Below the pieces are notes generated by a model that was not told where the DNA came from, did no database searches, and worked only from the letters and a program-made list of their open reading frames with translations. A DNA stretch of 64,000 nt from Clostridium beijerinckii (GTDB taxonomy: Bacteria; Bacillota; Clostridia; Clostridiales; Clostridiaceae): positions 4,194,078-4,258,077 of the forward strand of contig CP029329.1 in the NCBI GenBank assembly GCA_003129525.1. Direction: 5' to 3'. Made by a program: the position numbers and the translations under genes. The first letter of the stretch is position 1. Each line of letters begins with the position of its first letter. Positions 27,897 through 36,961 of the stretch are shown one piece after another.

Positions 27897-27919
27897 TTTT
27901 ATCGGTAACTATGATAAAA
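27897..27919. promoter_or_regulatory. Candidate repressor operator O2
   Basis: TTTTATCGGTA then ACTATGATAAAA, the same 23-bp form as O1, 22 bp upstream of the repressor start. Suggests autoregulation of the XRE repressor. Confidence 0.65.
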
Positions 27920-27941
27920 TTATCATTAAGAGGTGACCGTT

Positions 27942-28292
27942 ATGTTAGGTGATAAAGTAAAAATGCTCAGAAATGAAGTAAAAATCACACAACAGAAATT
28001 AGCTGAAGCTATTGGAGTAAGCCAATCTACCATAGGAATGATAGAAGGAAATAATCAAGGTGCTAGTAATGACACTTTAATAAAACTTGCCAATGCTCTA
28101 AACACTACTGTTGATTTTTTATTATCCGATGATATAAAAGAAATAGACATTAATAATAAAATCAATGTCACTGAAATAGAAGCTGATAATATAAGAAGAA
28201 TCGAAAGAGCTAGAAAGAAAATGGATCCTAAAAACAAAGAAAAAATGATGGAAATTTTGAGATCTGCCTTTGATGAATACTTTGATGATTAG
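27942..28292 (+). CDS. XRE-family phage repressor (CI-like)
   Basis: 116 residues: HTH (ITQQKLAEAIGVSQSTIGMI) followed by an acidic helical tail, no peptidase domain. GAGGTG precedes the ATG at 27942. Position opposite the Cro-like gene with operators between marks it as the immunity repressor. Confidence 0.85.
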   Translation: MLGDKVKMLRNEVKITQQKLAEAIGVSQSTIGMIEGNNQGASNDTLIKLANALNTTVDFLLSDDIKEIDINNKINVTEIEADNIRRIERARKKMDPKNKEKMMEILRSAFDEYFDD

Positions 28293-28377
28293 ATATGAAT
28301 ACATAAAATGCATAAAGAATTCATTTTGAAATAAGGCAAACGAAAGAAAAAGCAAGTTAGCTAGGAGTGTAAAAATC

Positions 28378-29532
28378 ATGAAACAACAATATATAGATCA
28401 ATTCGAAGACATATTCAAATCAGAATCATTGCGTGGAGAACGAATTCATTGGAAATTAAACTGGTTCTTATACACTATAATTTTAATTATGAGCTCCTTT
28501 ATATACTTCATCCAAGGTAATGAAACAGGTAAATATGGAATAATCCTTTCTTTGGTGAATCTATTTTATAATTTATTTATCACTTTCTTCATTTTCAAAA
28601 AAAAATCTGCCGGATTGGTAAGTTACTTCACAATGTTTCTAAATGTGTTATCGCTAACAATTTATAATTATATAGATGCTACCAATAATTCAGCCCTAAT
28701 ACTTGCTACAACTGCTTCCACTTTGCTGTATCCAATCTGTATTTTCCTTGGGTCGCTAAGAATGGACAAGTATTTGATTATTTGGACTTCCATATTATCT
28801 ATTATTTCCATGGATGGTCTCTACTTATGGTTTTACAACTCTTTTGATCCTTATATTGTAAATCAAATGATATCAACTGATATTCTCAGCCAAACTTATA
28901 GAACCATTTATTTAATCATTAGCGGTCTATTTATATATTCCGTTCCAATAAGCATGTGCAGAATTCTTAGAGCCCAAGAGCGATTTGCTAGAGAAAGTTT
29001 TGAGAACAAAAAAAATGCACAGCATGATTGCTTGACAGGTGTTTATAATCGTTTGTATTTTGAGCAACATTTATCTAATTGTATTCAGATAGAAAAAAAA
29101 TCCAGCCATAAGTTTGCCTTGTTATTCATTGATCTTAATGGATTTAAACAATTAAACGACACCTATGGGCATGATTTCGGGGATTTTGTCCTTAAGTCTG
29201 TTGCAGAAGATGTGTCCGCAACCGTACGTGAAAATGATTTGGTTGCTAGAATCGATGGCGATGAATTTGTCATTATCATGTCAGAAATATCAGAAGTCCA
29301 TGAAGTCCAAAATTTCAGTTGTAGAGTCCTTTCTGCCATAACACGTAAAAGGACATATGGGAATATAGAACTTTCACTTGGAGCCAGTATAGGTATTTCT
29401 TTATATCCACATGACACAGAAAATATGAAACAACTGATAAAATACGCTGATGAAGCTATGTATAAAGTCAAAAAATCAGGAAAAGAAGGTATTATGTTTT
29501 ACAACTCTATTAACAATCAGTGTAGTATTTAG
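28378..29532 (+). CDS. Membrane diguanylate cyclase (GGDEF)
   Basis: 384 residues: six hydrophobic segments at about 30-195, a short helix, then a GGDEF domain from 212 (DCLTGVYNRLYFEQ). The active-site motif reads DGDEF (293-297) rather than GGDEF, and the RxxD inhibitory site five residues upstream is absent (ENDL). If active it makes cyclic di-GMP in response to a membrane signal. GGAG precedes the ATG at 28378. It lies just outside the prophage module and ends before a bidirectional terminator. Confidence 0.87.
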   Translation: MKQQYIDQFEDIFKSESLRGERIHWKLNWFLYTIILIMSSFIYFIQGNETGKYGIILSLVNLFYNLFITFFIFKKKSAGLVSYFTMFLNVLSLTIYNYIDATNNSALILATTASTLLYPICIFLGSLRMDKYLIIWTSILSIISMDGLYLWFYNSFDPYIVNQMISTDILSQTYRTIYLIISGLFIYSVPISMCRILRAQERFARESFENKKNAQHDCLTGVYNRLYFEQHLSNCIQIEKKSSHKFALLFIDLNGFKQLNDTYGHDFGDFVLKSVAEDVSATVRENDLVARIDGDEFVIIMSEISEVHEVQNFSCRVLSAITRKRTYGNIELSLGASIGISLYPHDTENMKQLIKYADEAMYKVKKSGKEGIMFYNSINNQCSI

Positions 29533-29596
29533 AATTCAAGGTAAGGGCTACTTTACTAGCTATAATAAAAACCTTATGAAAAGTGTTACCTAAACA

Positions 29597-29647
29597 CAAA
29601 AGAGAATTATGATTACCCTTTATATGTGTAATCACAATGCTCTTTTG
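29597..29647. terminator. Bidirectional terminator
   Basis: CAAAAGAG...GATTAC / GTAATC...CTCTTTTG hairpin between the convergent cyclase and acetyltransferase genes. Confidence 0.7.
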
Positions 29648-29657
29648 CAACAATCTG

Positions 29658-29936
29658 TTATTTATATAATACATCTTCATATTCTTTATTTTTCTCAAAT
29701 TCAGCTTTAGCAAATGTGCAAAGTGGTATTATCTTTTTATTTTCTTCTCTGGCAAAATCAACAACTCGTTTTACCAACTTATTCCCTACACCCTGTCCTT
29801 TTAACTTTTCTGACACATTAGTGTGATCAATTCTTATTTTATTTTCACCCATATTTACAAATGTTATCTCTGCATCTGGATTTGCCTCTGAATCTCCTAC
29901 ATAAAATTTTTTATCCCCTTTTTTTATTTCAATCAT
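29658..29936 (-). CDS. Small GNAT-type N-acetyltransferase (YidJ/Gcn5-like)
   Basis: 92 residues with the single-domain short GNAT form: KIRIDHTNVSEKLKGQGVGN carries the acetyl-CoA loop, and IPLCTFAKAEFEKNKEY is the conserved C-terminal part. AAGGAG precedes the ATG. Function in the cell unknown; a stand-alone gene. Confidence 0.85.
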   Translation of the reverse strand: MIEIKKGDKKFYVGDSEANPDAEITFVNMGENKIRIDHTNVSEKLKGQGVGNKLVKRVVDFAREENKKIIPLCTFAKAEFEKNKEYEDVLYK

Positions 29937-30315
29937 AACAAAGTCTCCTTTTTATATAAATTTTCTGTCTTCTCTATCCTCAACTTTAACATTTTTAATT
30001 TATTCAAAAATACTTTAAAATATGTTTAATGTTCATAAATCGAAGAATTTTATAAGAGTTTAGCTAAGAGGATATGATAAATTAGTGGAAAAAGATGAAT
30101 TTAAAGAATATTGTAGTGATAAGATTATTGTTAGTTTTACCTCTAAAATTTATACATGCAGCTTAATCTGTAAGGATATTACCAATAGTTTTTAACACAA
30201 ATAAGCGTCCGTGAATCAATCCTGAAAAAGCAAATCCAGAAGAAATCACAAACGTTATTTACTATTGTACAAGTGGAGCTTTGCAATACACATGAATAAA
30301 CACCTTTAAAAATAT
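29937..30315. other. Intergenic region with degenerate gene remnant
   Basis: Plus-strand frames around 30112-30295 give RLLLVLPLKFIHAA and INPEKANPEEITNVIYY, interrupted by stops. The last part recalls a TetR-type C-terminal domain but is too short to be sure. No intact gene. Confidence 0.3.
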
Positions 30316-30549
30316 TTACAACAATAAACACTCTATTTCCTCTTGTGTAATATCCATGCTAATTTTTCTGTCTAAACCACGCCTGTCATCTTCTACCTTT
30401 TCTATTATTAATTTATTACCATCTAAATTAATAATAACGTCTCTATCCCTTTCAGTTATTCCCATCTCTTGTAATAACTTTACTGGAATAGTTAATCTGC
30501 CATTTATAGCTCTATCATCACTTTTGTTAATTGTGATCTTACGTTTCAT
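30316..30549 (-). CDS. AbrB/MazE/SpoVT-type DNA-binding protein
   Basis: 77 residues with a swapped-hairpin domain (NGRLTIPVKLLQEMGI, then DRDVIINLDGNKLIIEK). AAGGAGG precedes the ATG. Could be a transition-state regulator or an antitoxin; no toxin gene is adjacent. Confidence 0.8.
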   Translation of the reverse strand: MKRKITINKSDDRAINGRLTIPVKLLQEMGITERDRDVIINLDGNKLIIEKVEDDRRGLDRKISMDITQEEIECLLL

Positions 30550-30891
30550 ATATCCTCCTTGTTATAACGGACTTATTACAACTATTTTATCTTATATAAT
30601 TATTATGTTCGCTATTTTTCTTTGTATAATTATTTTATTCGCTATTTTTCCCTATATAGGTATTATCGAACAAATATCTTTTATATTTAGTATATATATT
30701 TTTTTATTGAACTTAATATGTGGTAGAAATTCTATAGCTAATTTTTATTCTTTCTTTTCTTTTTATCTGATGCTATTATTTTATATAAGTATATGTTTAG
30801 CAACAAATTAAAAATATGGAATAACATATTTGTTGTATAGAGGAGTATTTTTTGAAATTGAAAGAATAAATAATTATTGGAGGATTAAAGT
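30550..30891. other. Intergenic region
   Basis: Very AT-rich spacer with TTATT/TATTTT runs; the open frame across it on the plus strand is antisense-derived and without a ribosome site. Promoters of both flanking genes must lie here. Confidence 0.45.
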
Positions 30892-31290
30892 ATGATTAAT
30901 ATTTCAACTGACGAATATATTATGTTTTCATTTAAATCTCATAAACACATTAAACCATCTAATGTAATAGTAAACATCATTGCAAATATAATTTCAGAGG
31001 GAATTGCAGGTAGAGTAATAAATGACTTTGAATTAATTCTCACTAATGAAAATCTGTATATAGAAGCTCTAGGCTATTGGACTTGGGGTGGACTGACTGA
31101 AACTTTATATACAGAAAAATTTAGTAGAGAAGATATCAAGTCATTTGAAGTAACAAATGAAGGTTCTGAGGAATTAATTACAATAACTACAGCTAATGAC
31201 AAAAAAACAACGTATGTTAGAGATAATGAAAAGAAAGATAACTTAGGTTTAATAATGGCTGAGTTATTGTCAAAGCCTCAAGAAAATTAG
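30892..31290 (+). CDS. Conserved hypothetical protein, PH-like fold likely
   Basis: 132 residues, soluble, with alternating strands (NDFELILTNENLYIEALGYW; EDIKSFEVTNEGSEELITIT) that suggest a bacterial PH-like domain. GGAGG precedes the ATG. Function unknown. Confidence 0.65.
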   Translation: MINISTDEYIMFSFKSHKHIKPSNVIVNIIANIISEGIAGRVINDFELILTNENLYIEALGYWTWGGLTETLYTEKFSREDIKSFEVTNEGSEELITITTANDKKTTYVRDNEKKDNLGLIMAELLSKPQEN

Positions 31291-31323
31291 CATAAATTAT
31301 ATGAAAGAAATAATTAAATAATA

Positions 31324-31370
31324 TAAGGCTGTAGTAAAATTTGCGTAATTACAAATTTGCTACAGCCTTA
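31324..31370. terminator. Bidirectional terminator
   Basis: TAAGGCTGTAG...AAATTTG / CAAATTTG...CTACAGCCTTA between the convergent hypothetical gene and the UviB-like gene. Confidence 0.75.
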
Positions 31371-31395
31371 TATGATCTATTTATAAACATAATTA

Positions 31396-31617
31396 TTAAT
31401 TAAATTTATTCTTTATTTCATTGATAGTTGAATTTATTGAATCTAAAGTATTTAATTTATCCGTAAGTTGCTTTATTATCTCTTGATAATTTCTTTCTCT
31501 TTCTTCTTGCTTTAAATCCCTAGTTTCCTGTGCTTTTAATATGTATACTATGAGTACACAACTTAATATCACCCAAATCCCTTGAGTTGTAGCCGATTTT
31601 ATTAATTCATCAAACAT
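31396..31617 (-). CDS. uviB: BhlA/UviB-family holin-like protein
   Basis: 73 residues: an N-terminal membrane segment (TTQGIWVILSCVLIVYILKA) followed by a charged coiled coil. This matches BhlA/UviB, small proteins thought to help release bacteriocins or phage. GGAGG precedes the ATG at 31617. It lies divergent from a UviA-like sigma factor, as in clostridial bacteriocin loci. Confidence 0.82.
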   Translation of the reverse strand: MFDELIKSATTQGIWVILSCVLIVYILKAQETRDLKQEERERNYQEIIKQLTDKLNTLDSINSTINEIKNKFN

Positions 31618-31977
31618 AATCTCCCTCCTTGCATAACCTAACAAAATTTATACTTATATATAGAATATACGTTCTATAACCATATATACTATATATGGAA
31701 GTAATTTTATTTCAAATATTAGGCACATGAAAATAAATAACAAGTCTAAAACTGCCATGACTATTTTTCATCGTGACATCATAGCGGGCCTATTATGGTA
31801 TTTTGCTGATGAGCAGAGAACCAAAATCTATGATTTTGTGTGAATCGCTTACTCAGTGAGCATAGCGAGTCGAGCTTCATTTATGATGGAAAATAGGCTG
31901 GCAGATGGACTTGTCATTTTTTTGATTGTGCCTTATATGTAAATATATAAAAAATGGAGTTATACAGGAGGTTGCAT
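31618..31977. promoter_or_regulatory. Divergent uviB/sigma control region with palindromic element
   Basis: The 360-bp space between the holin-like and sigma-factor genes is mostly taken by the palindromic element at 31721-31933. Confidence 0.5.
31721..31933. repeat. Palindromic element (~213 bp) with AGGCACA ends
   Basis: Inverted ends AGGCACATGAAAATAAATAA and near-complement. Partial copies of this end (AAAAAATAACAAGTCC) lie at 41103-41128 and 42941-42966. The interior carries CTCAGTGAGCATAGCGAGTC, a variant of the core found in the other palindromes. Confidence 0.7.
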
Positions 31978-32556
31978 ATGGATTATGAATATATTGAAAG
32001 CCTAGTATTTAAATCTAAAAATGGTGATACATTATCTAAAGAAGAGCTAACCTACGAATTTCGCCCTTTAATAATTAGCATTTCAAGAAAAACTTTTCTT
32101 CATGGCTATGACAAGTTTGATATCCAAAATGAATGTTATAGAACACTTTTTAAATGTGTTGGTTTATATAACCTGGAGAATCATAGATTTGTTGCTTATG
32201 CTACAAATGCAATTAAGAATAACATTAAGGATTTAATTAAAAGATCTAAAACGCGAAGTTCTGCTGAAGGACATGAGGCACTTTGCCTTTCTGACAATTT
32301 GGAGCATAGCCTAACTTCAGATGAAGACACCTTAGAAAATTCACTTTGCACTAAATGTGATTATGAAGATTTAAGATTTGCTATTAGTAATTTAACAGAT
32401 GCAGAAAAGGAACTTATTAAATTTGTATTTTTTAAACATAATACAGTTAGAACTTATGCATCGAAGAAAAACATGTGCTACTCCACTGCTAATCAAAGGA
32501 AAAAGGTTGCTTTAAACAAACTAAGTAAATATATAAATAAACTTAAATATGCATAA
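31978..32556 (+). CDS. uviA: UviA/TcdR-like alternative sigma factor
   Basis: 192 residues from ATG at 31978 behind AGGAGG. The region 2 part (FDIQNECYRTLFKCVGLYNL, FVAYATNAIKNNIKDLIKRS) and a region 4 HTH (RTYASKKNMCYSTANQRKKV) fit the clostridial TcdR/BotR/UviA group. Members direct RNA polymerase to toxin or bacteriocin promoters. Only the holin-like gene is an evident target here. A plain ECF sigma factor is the alternative. Confidence 0.72.
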   Translation: MDYEYIESLVFKSKNGDTLSKEELTYEFRPLIISISRKTFLHGYDKFDIQNECYRTLFKCVGLYNLENHRFVAYATNAIKNNIKDLIKRSKTRSSAEGHEALCLSDNLEHSLTSDEDTLENSLCTKCDYEDLRFAISNLTDAEKELIKFVFFKHNTVRTYASKKNMCYSTANQRKKVALNKLSKYINKLKYA

Positions 32557-32699
32557 TAAAATCCTATATATATGTTACAAAAAATAATCTGCATCAATTA
32601 GGTAACAGTATCTTAATTTTCTAAAAAATTAAAATTATAACTTATATATTATAATTTTAGGCTATGTTAATGAACAGTGTTGATAATATAGCCCATAAT

Positions 32700-32725
32700 A
32701 ATGGAACTCATTTTCAAGAGTTCCA
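32700..32725. terminator. Hairpin between convergent genes
   Basis: ATGGAACTC / GAGTTCCAT arms. A second, weaker GGCTAT/ATAGCC hairpin lies at 32658-32691. T-tracts are weak. Confidence 0.45.
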
Positions 32726-32769
32726 TCATTTAACAATTTAATAAAAACACCCAATAAATTTACTATAGA

Positions 32770-33114
32770 TTATGCTCGTTTTTTATATTTTCCAAATGCT
32801 TTTTCAGCATCTAAATGTACATTTTTAATGAAAAGTACAAACCATACAACAAAAGCAATCCAAAAGCATACTGCTCCACCGAATAATGACAACACTGCTC
32901 CAATCAAATAAATCATTGCATATATAAAGAAAAATCTACGCTCATCTTTGCTCAAACGAGCCTCATCATATTCTTCTCTTTCTTCCTTAGTCTTAGTATT
33001 ATATCCAGATATAAGACCACATGCTTTTTCTTTTAGAATCAAAAATATCATTCCAATTAATAAAAATATTCCTGCCATAACCAAGCCAACTATTGTCCAA
33101 ATATACTTTTCCAT
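32770..33114 (-). CDS. DUF3784 membrane protein
   Basis: 114 residues with one N-terminal and two C-terminal membrane segments and the conserved GLISGYNTKTKEEREEYDEA loop of DUF3784. GGAG precedes the ATG. Function of the family unknown. Confidence 0.85.
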   Translation of the reverse strand: MEKYIWTIVGLVMAGIFLLIGMIFLILKEKACGLISGYNTKTKEEREEYDEARLSKDERRFFFIYAMIYLIGAVLSLFGGAVCFWIAFVVWFVLFIKNVHLDAEKAFGKYKKRA

Positions 33115-33236
33115 TAACTTTCAACTCCTTCCGTAAATATAATGCTTTCTTGACATTTTCGTACAATCATCCATTTGTTTAATTATATACTACGTAACCA
33201 CAAATATTTAAATATTTAGGAAAATCTGTTTTCTTT

Positions 33237-33341
33237 TATAGATAACCAGCCCAAAAGGTTTACTTATTCATTGGTATAAAGCTTGATTTTACCTACATAT
33301 TTTCCGAGGAATAAGTAAAGTTTACTTCGTGGTTATCTATA
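33237..33341. repeat. 105-bp palindromic MITE-like element, copy 2
   Basis: About 96% identical to 4738-4842, same orientation. Directly abuts the larger palindrome at 33341-33740. Confidence 0.88.
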
Positions 33342-33740
33342 TAGATACCCACCCCTTAAGTTATACTTATACTATGAATATATCTCCAACTAGAAATAAA
33401 GGGGCCTGCTTTTGCGTAATGTTACATTGAAAATTTTGATGGCTGCGCTTCTTAAGTGAAATTCCAAATCTATGATTTGGTTAATTGAACTTACTCAGCG
33501 AACGTATGTGAGTCGAGTTTCCTTTATATAGTCCAAAATGCTTGTTCAAAAAGTGAGAATCGGAATTTTACATTTCGTTCTTCGAACTTTCTCTGTGAGC
33601 GCTTGCCTTTGGGGCTAGCATTTTGGGTACAACTTGTAATCTTAGAAGCACCCATCAAAATCTTCCGTAACTGGAGCAAATGCATGACCTTCATTTCGGC
33701 GGGCATACACTTAAGTATAGTTTTCGCCGTGGGTATCTAT
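33341..33740. repeat. 400-bp imperfect palindromic element
   Basis: Ends ATAGATACCCAC / GTGGGTATCTAT; arms pair imperfectly over more than 100 bases (ATTTTGATGG...GCTTCT both sides). It carries the core ACTCAGCGAACGTATGTGAG. Related to 21512-21778 and to the centre of the long inverted repeat at 57.6-57.9 kb. No transposase inside. Confidence 0.8.
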
Positions 33741-33802
33741 AATTAAAAAATTTAGAATAATCTAACATTCTATTGACAAAATAAATAGGTATTACATATA
33801 AT

Positions 33803-33837
33803 GTTCATATGAACAGATATTCATATATTCATATGAA
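33803..33837. promoter_or_regulatory. Candidate ArsR/CadC operator
   Basis: Two TTCATATGAA palindromes flanking ATATTCATAT just upstream of the regulator, the arrangement of ArsR/SmtB-type metal operators. Confidence 0.65.
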
Positions 33838-33849
33838 AGGAAGATACGT

Positions 33850-34224
33850 GTGGAAAATAATAATATTACTAATATTGATAGTTGCAATTGTACAATAATT
33901 CATGAAGATGTAATTAATAAGGTTAAATCATCTATACCTGAAGATGAAACACTTTATGATTTAGCTGATTTATTTAAAATATTTGGAGATTCAACAAGGA
34001 TAAAAATACTATGTGGCTTATTTCAAGCTGAAATGTGTGTTTGCGATATAGCTGCACTACTTGGAATGACTCAATCAGCTATTTCACATCAATTAAGAGT
34101 TTTGAAACAATCAAGGCTTGTAAAGTACAGAAAAGAAGGAAAAATTGTTTATTATTCTTTAGAAGATGAACATGTTAAAAGAATCTTTGATCAAGGGCTA
34201 ATTCATATATCTGAGAAAAAATAA
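33850..34224 (+). CDS. cadC: ArsR/SmtB-family metal-responsive repressor (CadC-like)
   Basis: 124 residues from GTG behind AAAGGAAG. N-terminal CNC, then the alpha-3 motif MCVCDIAALL with metal-binding Cys, and the HTH MTQSAISHQLRVLKQSRLVK. As in CadC/CmtR, Cd, Pb or Zn binding should release the operator. It is followed after 26 bases by the metal ATPase gene, so the two form an operon. Confidence 0.9.
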   Translation: MENNNITNIDSCNCTIIHEDVINKVKSSIPEDETLYDLADLFKIFGDSTRIKILCGLFQAEMCVCDIAALLGMTQSAISHQLRVLKQSRLVKYRKEGKIVYYSLEDEHVKRIFDQGLIHISEKK

Positions 34225-34250
34225 ATCAACATTATGGGGAGGGCAAACAA

Positions 34251-36767
34251 ATGAGCAAAGAATTTAAAAATCTTAGTAATGGGGATTTAAAATTAAAACC
34301 TAAGGGCAATATTAATATAAAATCTAAGAGTAATATAAAACCCAAAGGTAATATCAATATAAAACCTAAGAGTAATATTAATATAAAGCCACGAGAATTT
34401 AGCAATAATAATATTAAAAAGGAATTTATTCTTGAAGGATTAGGTTGTGCTAACTGTGCTGCAAAGATAGAAGAAAAAGTTAGTAAGATTAACGGAATTA
34501 ATTCAGCTAATGTGAACTTTTTAACTAAAACTTTAACTTTAGAAATTGGAGAATCAAGTATAACACAAGAATTAATCGCAACAATAACTGATATTGTTCA
34601 AAAAATAGAAGCTCATGTAAAGGTAAAAGAAAAGCAATCAGACAAATTGTTGAAAAAAGAAATATTACTTCAGGGATTGTGTTGTGGTAACTGTGCTGCA
34701 AAGATAGAGAGAGAATCTAATAACATTGATGGTGTAAAATCTGCTGTTGTGGATTTTGTGTCTACGAAGCTTATTATGGAAATAGATAATCCATCTAAAC
34801 AAAATACTATTATTGAAACAGTTAAGGAAATAGTTAAAAGAATTGAACCAGATGTTAATGTAATTGTATCTGAAGATAACGCTAAATTATTAATAAATAA
34901 AGCTGAAGAAGACGAGGAAAATAATAAGGGTGAAATAATTAAGTTGGTTATTAGTGCAGCTATATTCATTATTGCTACTGCATTTAAATTTTCATTTGCA
35001 TTAGAACTTGTTCTTTATCTAATAAGTTATATACTTGTTGGTGGCGAAGTGGTATTAAGAGCATTAAAAAATATAGTAAGAGGTCAAGTATTTGATGAAA
35101 ACTTCCTTATGAGTGTAGCAACTATTGGTGCTTTTGCTATTGGTCAGTATCCAGAAGGTGTAGCAGTTATGCTTTTCTATCAAGTAGGAGAACTTTTCCA
35201 AGATATGGCTGTTAATCATTCAAGAAAATCTATTTCAGCTCTTATGGATATAAGGCCTGATTTTGCTAACTTGAAAACAGGAAATGAAATAAAAAAAGTA
35301 TCACCTGAAGCAGTTAGTGTAGGTGATATTATATTAGTAAAACCAGGAGAGAAAGTTCCACTAGATGGCATCGTAATTGATGGTAACTCTATGGTAGATA
35401 CATCAGCTTTAACTGGTGAATCAGTGCCTAGAGAAGTAGTTGTAGGCGATAATATCTTAGGTGGAGTTATTAATAAAAATGGACTTCTAACAATTGAAGT
35501 AGAAAAAGAGTTTGGAGATTCTACTATTGCAAAGATCTTAGATTTAGTTCAAAATGCAAGTAGTAAAAAGGCTCCTACAGAGAATTTTATAACAAAGTTT
35601 GCTAGATACTATACACCTATTGTTGTATTTTCAGCACTAGCATTGGCTATAATACCACCACTTGTTATGGATGGAGCAACATTTTCTGAGTGGACATATA
35701 GAGCATTGGCATTCTTAGTAGTATCTTGTCCTTGTGCCTTAGTTGTATCTATACCTCTTGGTTTCTTTGGTGGCATAGGTGGAGCTTCAAAAAATGGAAT
35801 ACTTGTTAAAGGTGGAAACTATCTTGAGGCTTTAAATAACGTTGAAATTGTAGTATTTGATAAAACTGGAACACTTACAAAAGGTGTATTTAAGGTAACA
35901 GAAGTAAAACCACAAAACAATATTTCAAAAGATGAACTTATAAGTTTTGCAGCATATGCGGAAAGTTACTCAAATCATCCCATAGCTACATCTATCATAA
36001 GTGCTTATGGCAAGGAAATAGTTAAGAATGCAGTAGGCAATTATGAAGAAATATCAGGTTATGGTGTTAAGGTTGTATTTGAAGGAAAAGAAGTTTTAGC
36101 TGGTAACTATAAATTAATGAATAAAGAAAATATTCTCTATGAACAAGTAGAAACTATAGGTACAGTAGTTCACATTGCTGTAGACAAAAAATATGCAGGA
36201 TATATAGTTATCTCAGATGAGGTAAAAGATGATTCGGCAAAGGCTATAAAAGCTTTAAAAGCTATTGGAGTTAAGAAAATAGTAATGCTAACAGGTGATA
36301 ATAAAACAGTAGGAACAAAAGTTGCAAAACAATTAGGTATAGATGAAGTTTATACTGAATTACTACCAGACCAAAAGGTTGAAAAGTTGGAATTACTCGA
36401 TAAAGAAAAATCATCAAAAGGTAAATTAGTATTTGTAGGTGATGGAATAAATGATGCTCCAGTTTTAGCTAGAGCTGATATAGGTATAGCAATGGGCGGA
36501 GTAGGTTCTGATGCAGCAATTGAAGCTGCTGACGTAGTTATAATGACTGATGAACCTTCAAAGATTGCTGTTTCAATAAAAATAGCAAAGAAAACAAGAA
36601 CTATAGTAATGCAAAATATATTCTTTGCTTTGGGTATTAAATTGATTTTATTAATTTTTATAGCATTAGGCATGGGTACTATGTGGGAAGCCGTATTTGG
36701 TGATGTTGGCGTAACTGTACTTGCAGTATTAAATTCTATGAGAGCTATAAAAACAGAAAATATATAG
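34251..36767 (+). CDS. cadA: Cd/Zn/Pb-exporting P1B-type ATPase
   Basis: 838 residues. An odd Lys/Asn/Ile repeat occupies residues 14-50. Two HMA metal domains follow, with GLGCANC (64-70) and GLCCGNC (142-148), then membrane segments, the actuator TGES (388-391), the metal-transport motif CPC (493-495), phosphorylation site DKTGT (537-541) and GDGINDAP. CPC and the cadC neighbour indicate Zn2+/Cd2+/Pb2+ export. GGGGAGGG precedes the ATG. Confidence 0.92.
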   Translation: MSKEFKNLSNGDLKLKPKGNINIKSKSNIKPKGNINIKPKSNINIKPREFSNNNIKKEFILEGLGCANCAAKIEEKVSKINGINSANVNFLTKTLTLEIGESSITQELIATITDIVQKIEAHVKVKEKQSDKLLKKEILLQGLCCGNCAAKIERESNNIDGVKSAVVDFVSTKLIMEIDNPSKQNTIIETVKEIVKRIEPDVNVIVSEDNAKLLINKAEEDEENNKGEIIKLVISAAIFIIATAFKFSFALELVLYLISYILVGGEVVLRALKNIVRGQVFDENFLMSVATIGAFAIGQYPEGVAVMLFYQVGELFQDMAVNHSRKSISALMDIRPDFANLKTGNEIKKVSPEAVSVGDIILVKPGEKVPLDGIVIDGNSMVDTSALTGESVPREVVVGDNILGGVINKNGLLTIEVEKEFGDSTIAKILDLVQNASSKKAPTENFITKFARYYTPIVVFSALALAIIPPLVMDGATFSEWTYRALAFLVVSCPCALVVSIPLGFFGGIGGASKNGILVKGGNYLEALNNVEIVVFDKTGTLTKGVFKVTEVKPQNNISKDELISFAAYAESYSNHPIATSIISAYGKEIVKNAVGNYEEISGYGVKVVFEGKEVLAGNYKLMNKENILYEQVETIGTVVHIAVDKKYAGYIVISDEVKDDSAKAIKALKAIGVKKIVMLTGDNKTVGTKVAKQLGIDEVYTELLPDQKVEKLELLDKEKSSKGKLVFVGDGINDAPVLARADIGIAMGGVGSDAAIEAADVVIMTDEPSKIAVSIKIAKKTRTIVMQNIFFALGIKLILLIFIALGMGTMWEAVFGDVGVTVLAVLNSMRAIKTENI

Positions 36768-36789
36768 ATATGAAGCACAATTAAAAAAA

Positions 36790-36838
36790 TGGGGCTGTTG
36801 CACAATGAATAAAAATTCATTATGCACAGTCCCTTTTG
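36790..36838 (+). terminator. Terminator after cadA
   Basis: GGGGCTGTTGCACAATGAAT pairs with ATTCATTATGCACAGTCCC, followed by TTTT. Confidence 0.8.
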
Positions 36839-36961
36839 CATAATTCATATGAAATAGCAGATCTTTTATACAAATGTTTTTAATAAACAACCATTTTGCA
36901 ACAATCCCATTTTTTCATATGCCTAATCTTAAGCGCAGTCATAATGTTATGGCTGCACTTT

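Larger units (their letters stand above)
27362..27941. promoter_or_regulatory. Divergent control region of prophage immunity genes
   Basis: 580 bp between the two XRE genes. It holds the phased repeat array (27455-27786) and two 23-bp operators (27782-27804, 27897-27919). Confidence 0.7.

Noticed and set aside
30356..30811. Hydrophobic 151-codon frame
   Set aside because: Begins antisense inside the AbrB-like gene and continues through AT-rich spacer; apparent helices come from base composition.
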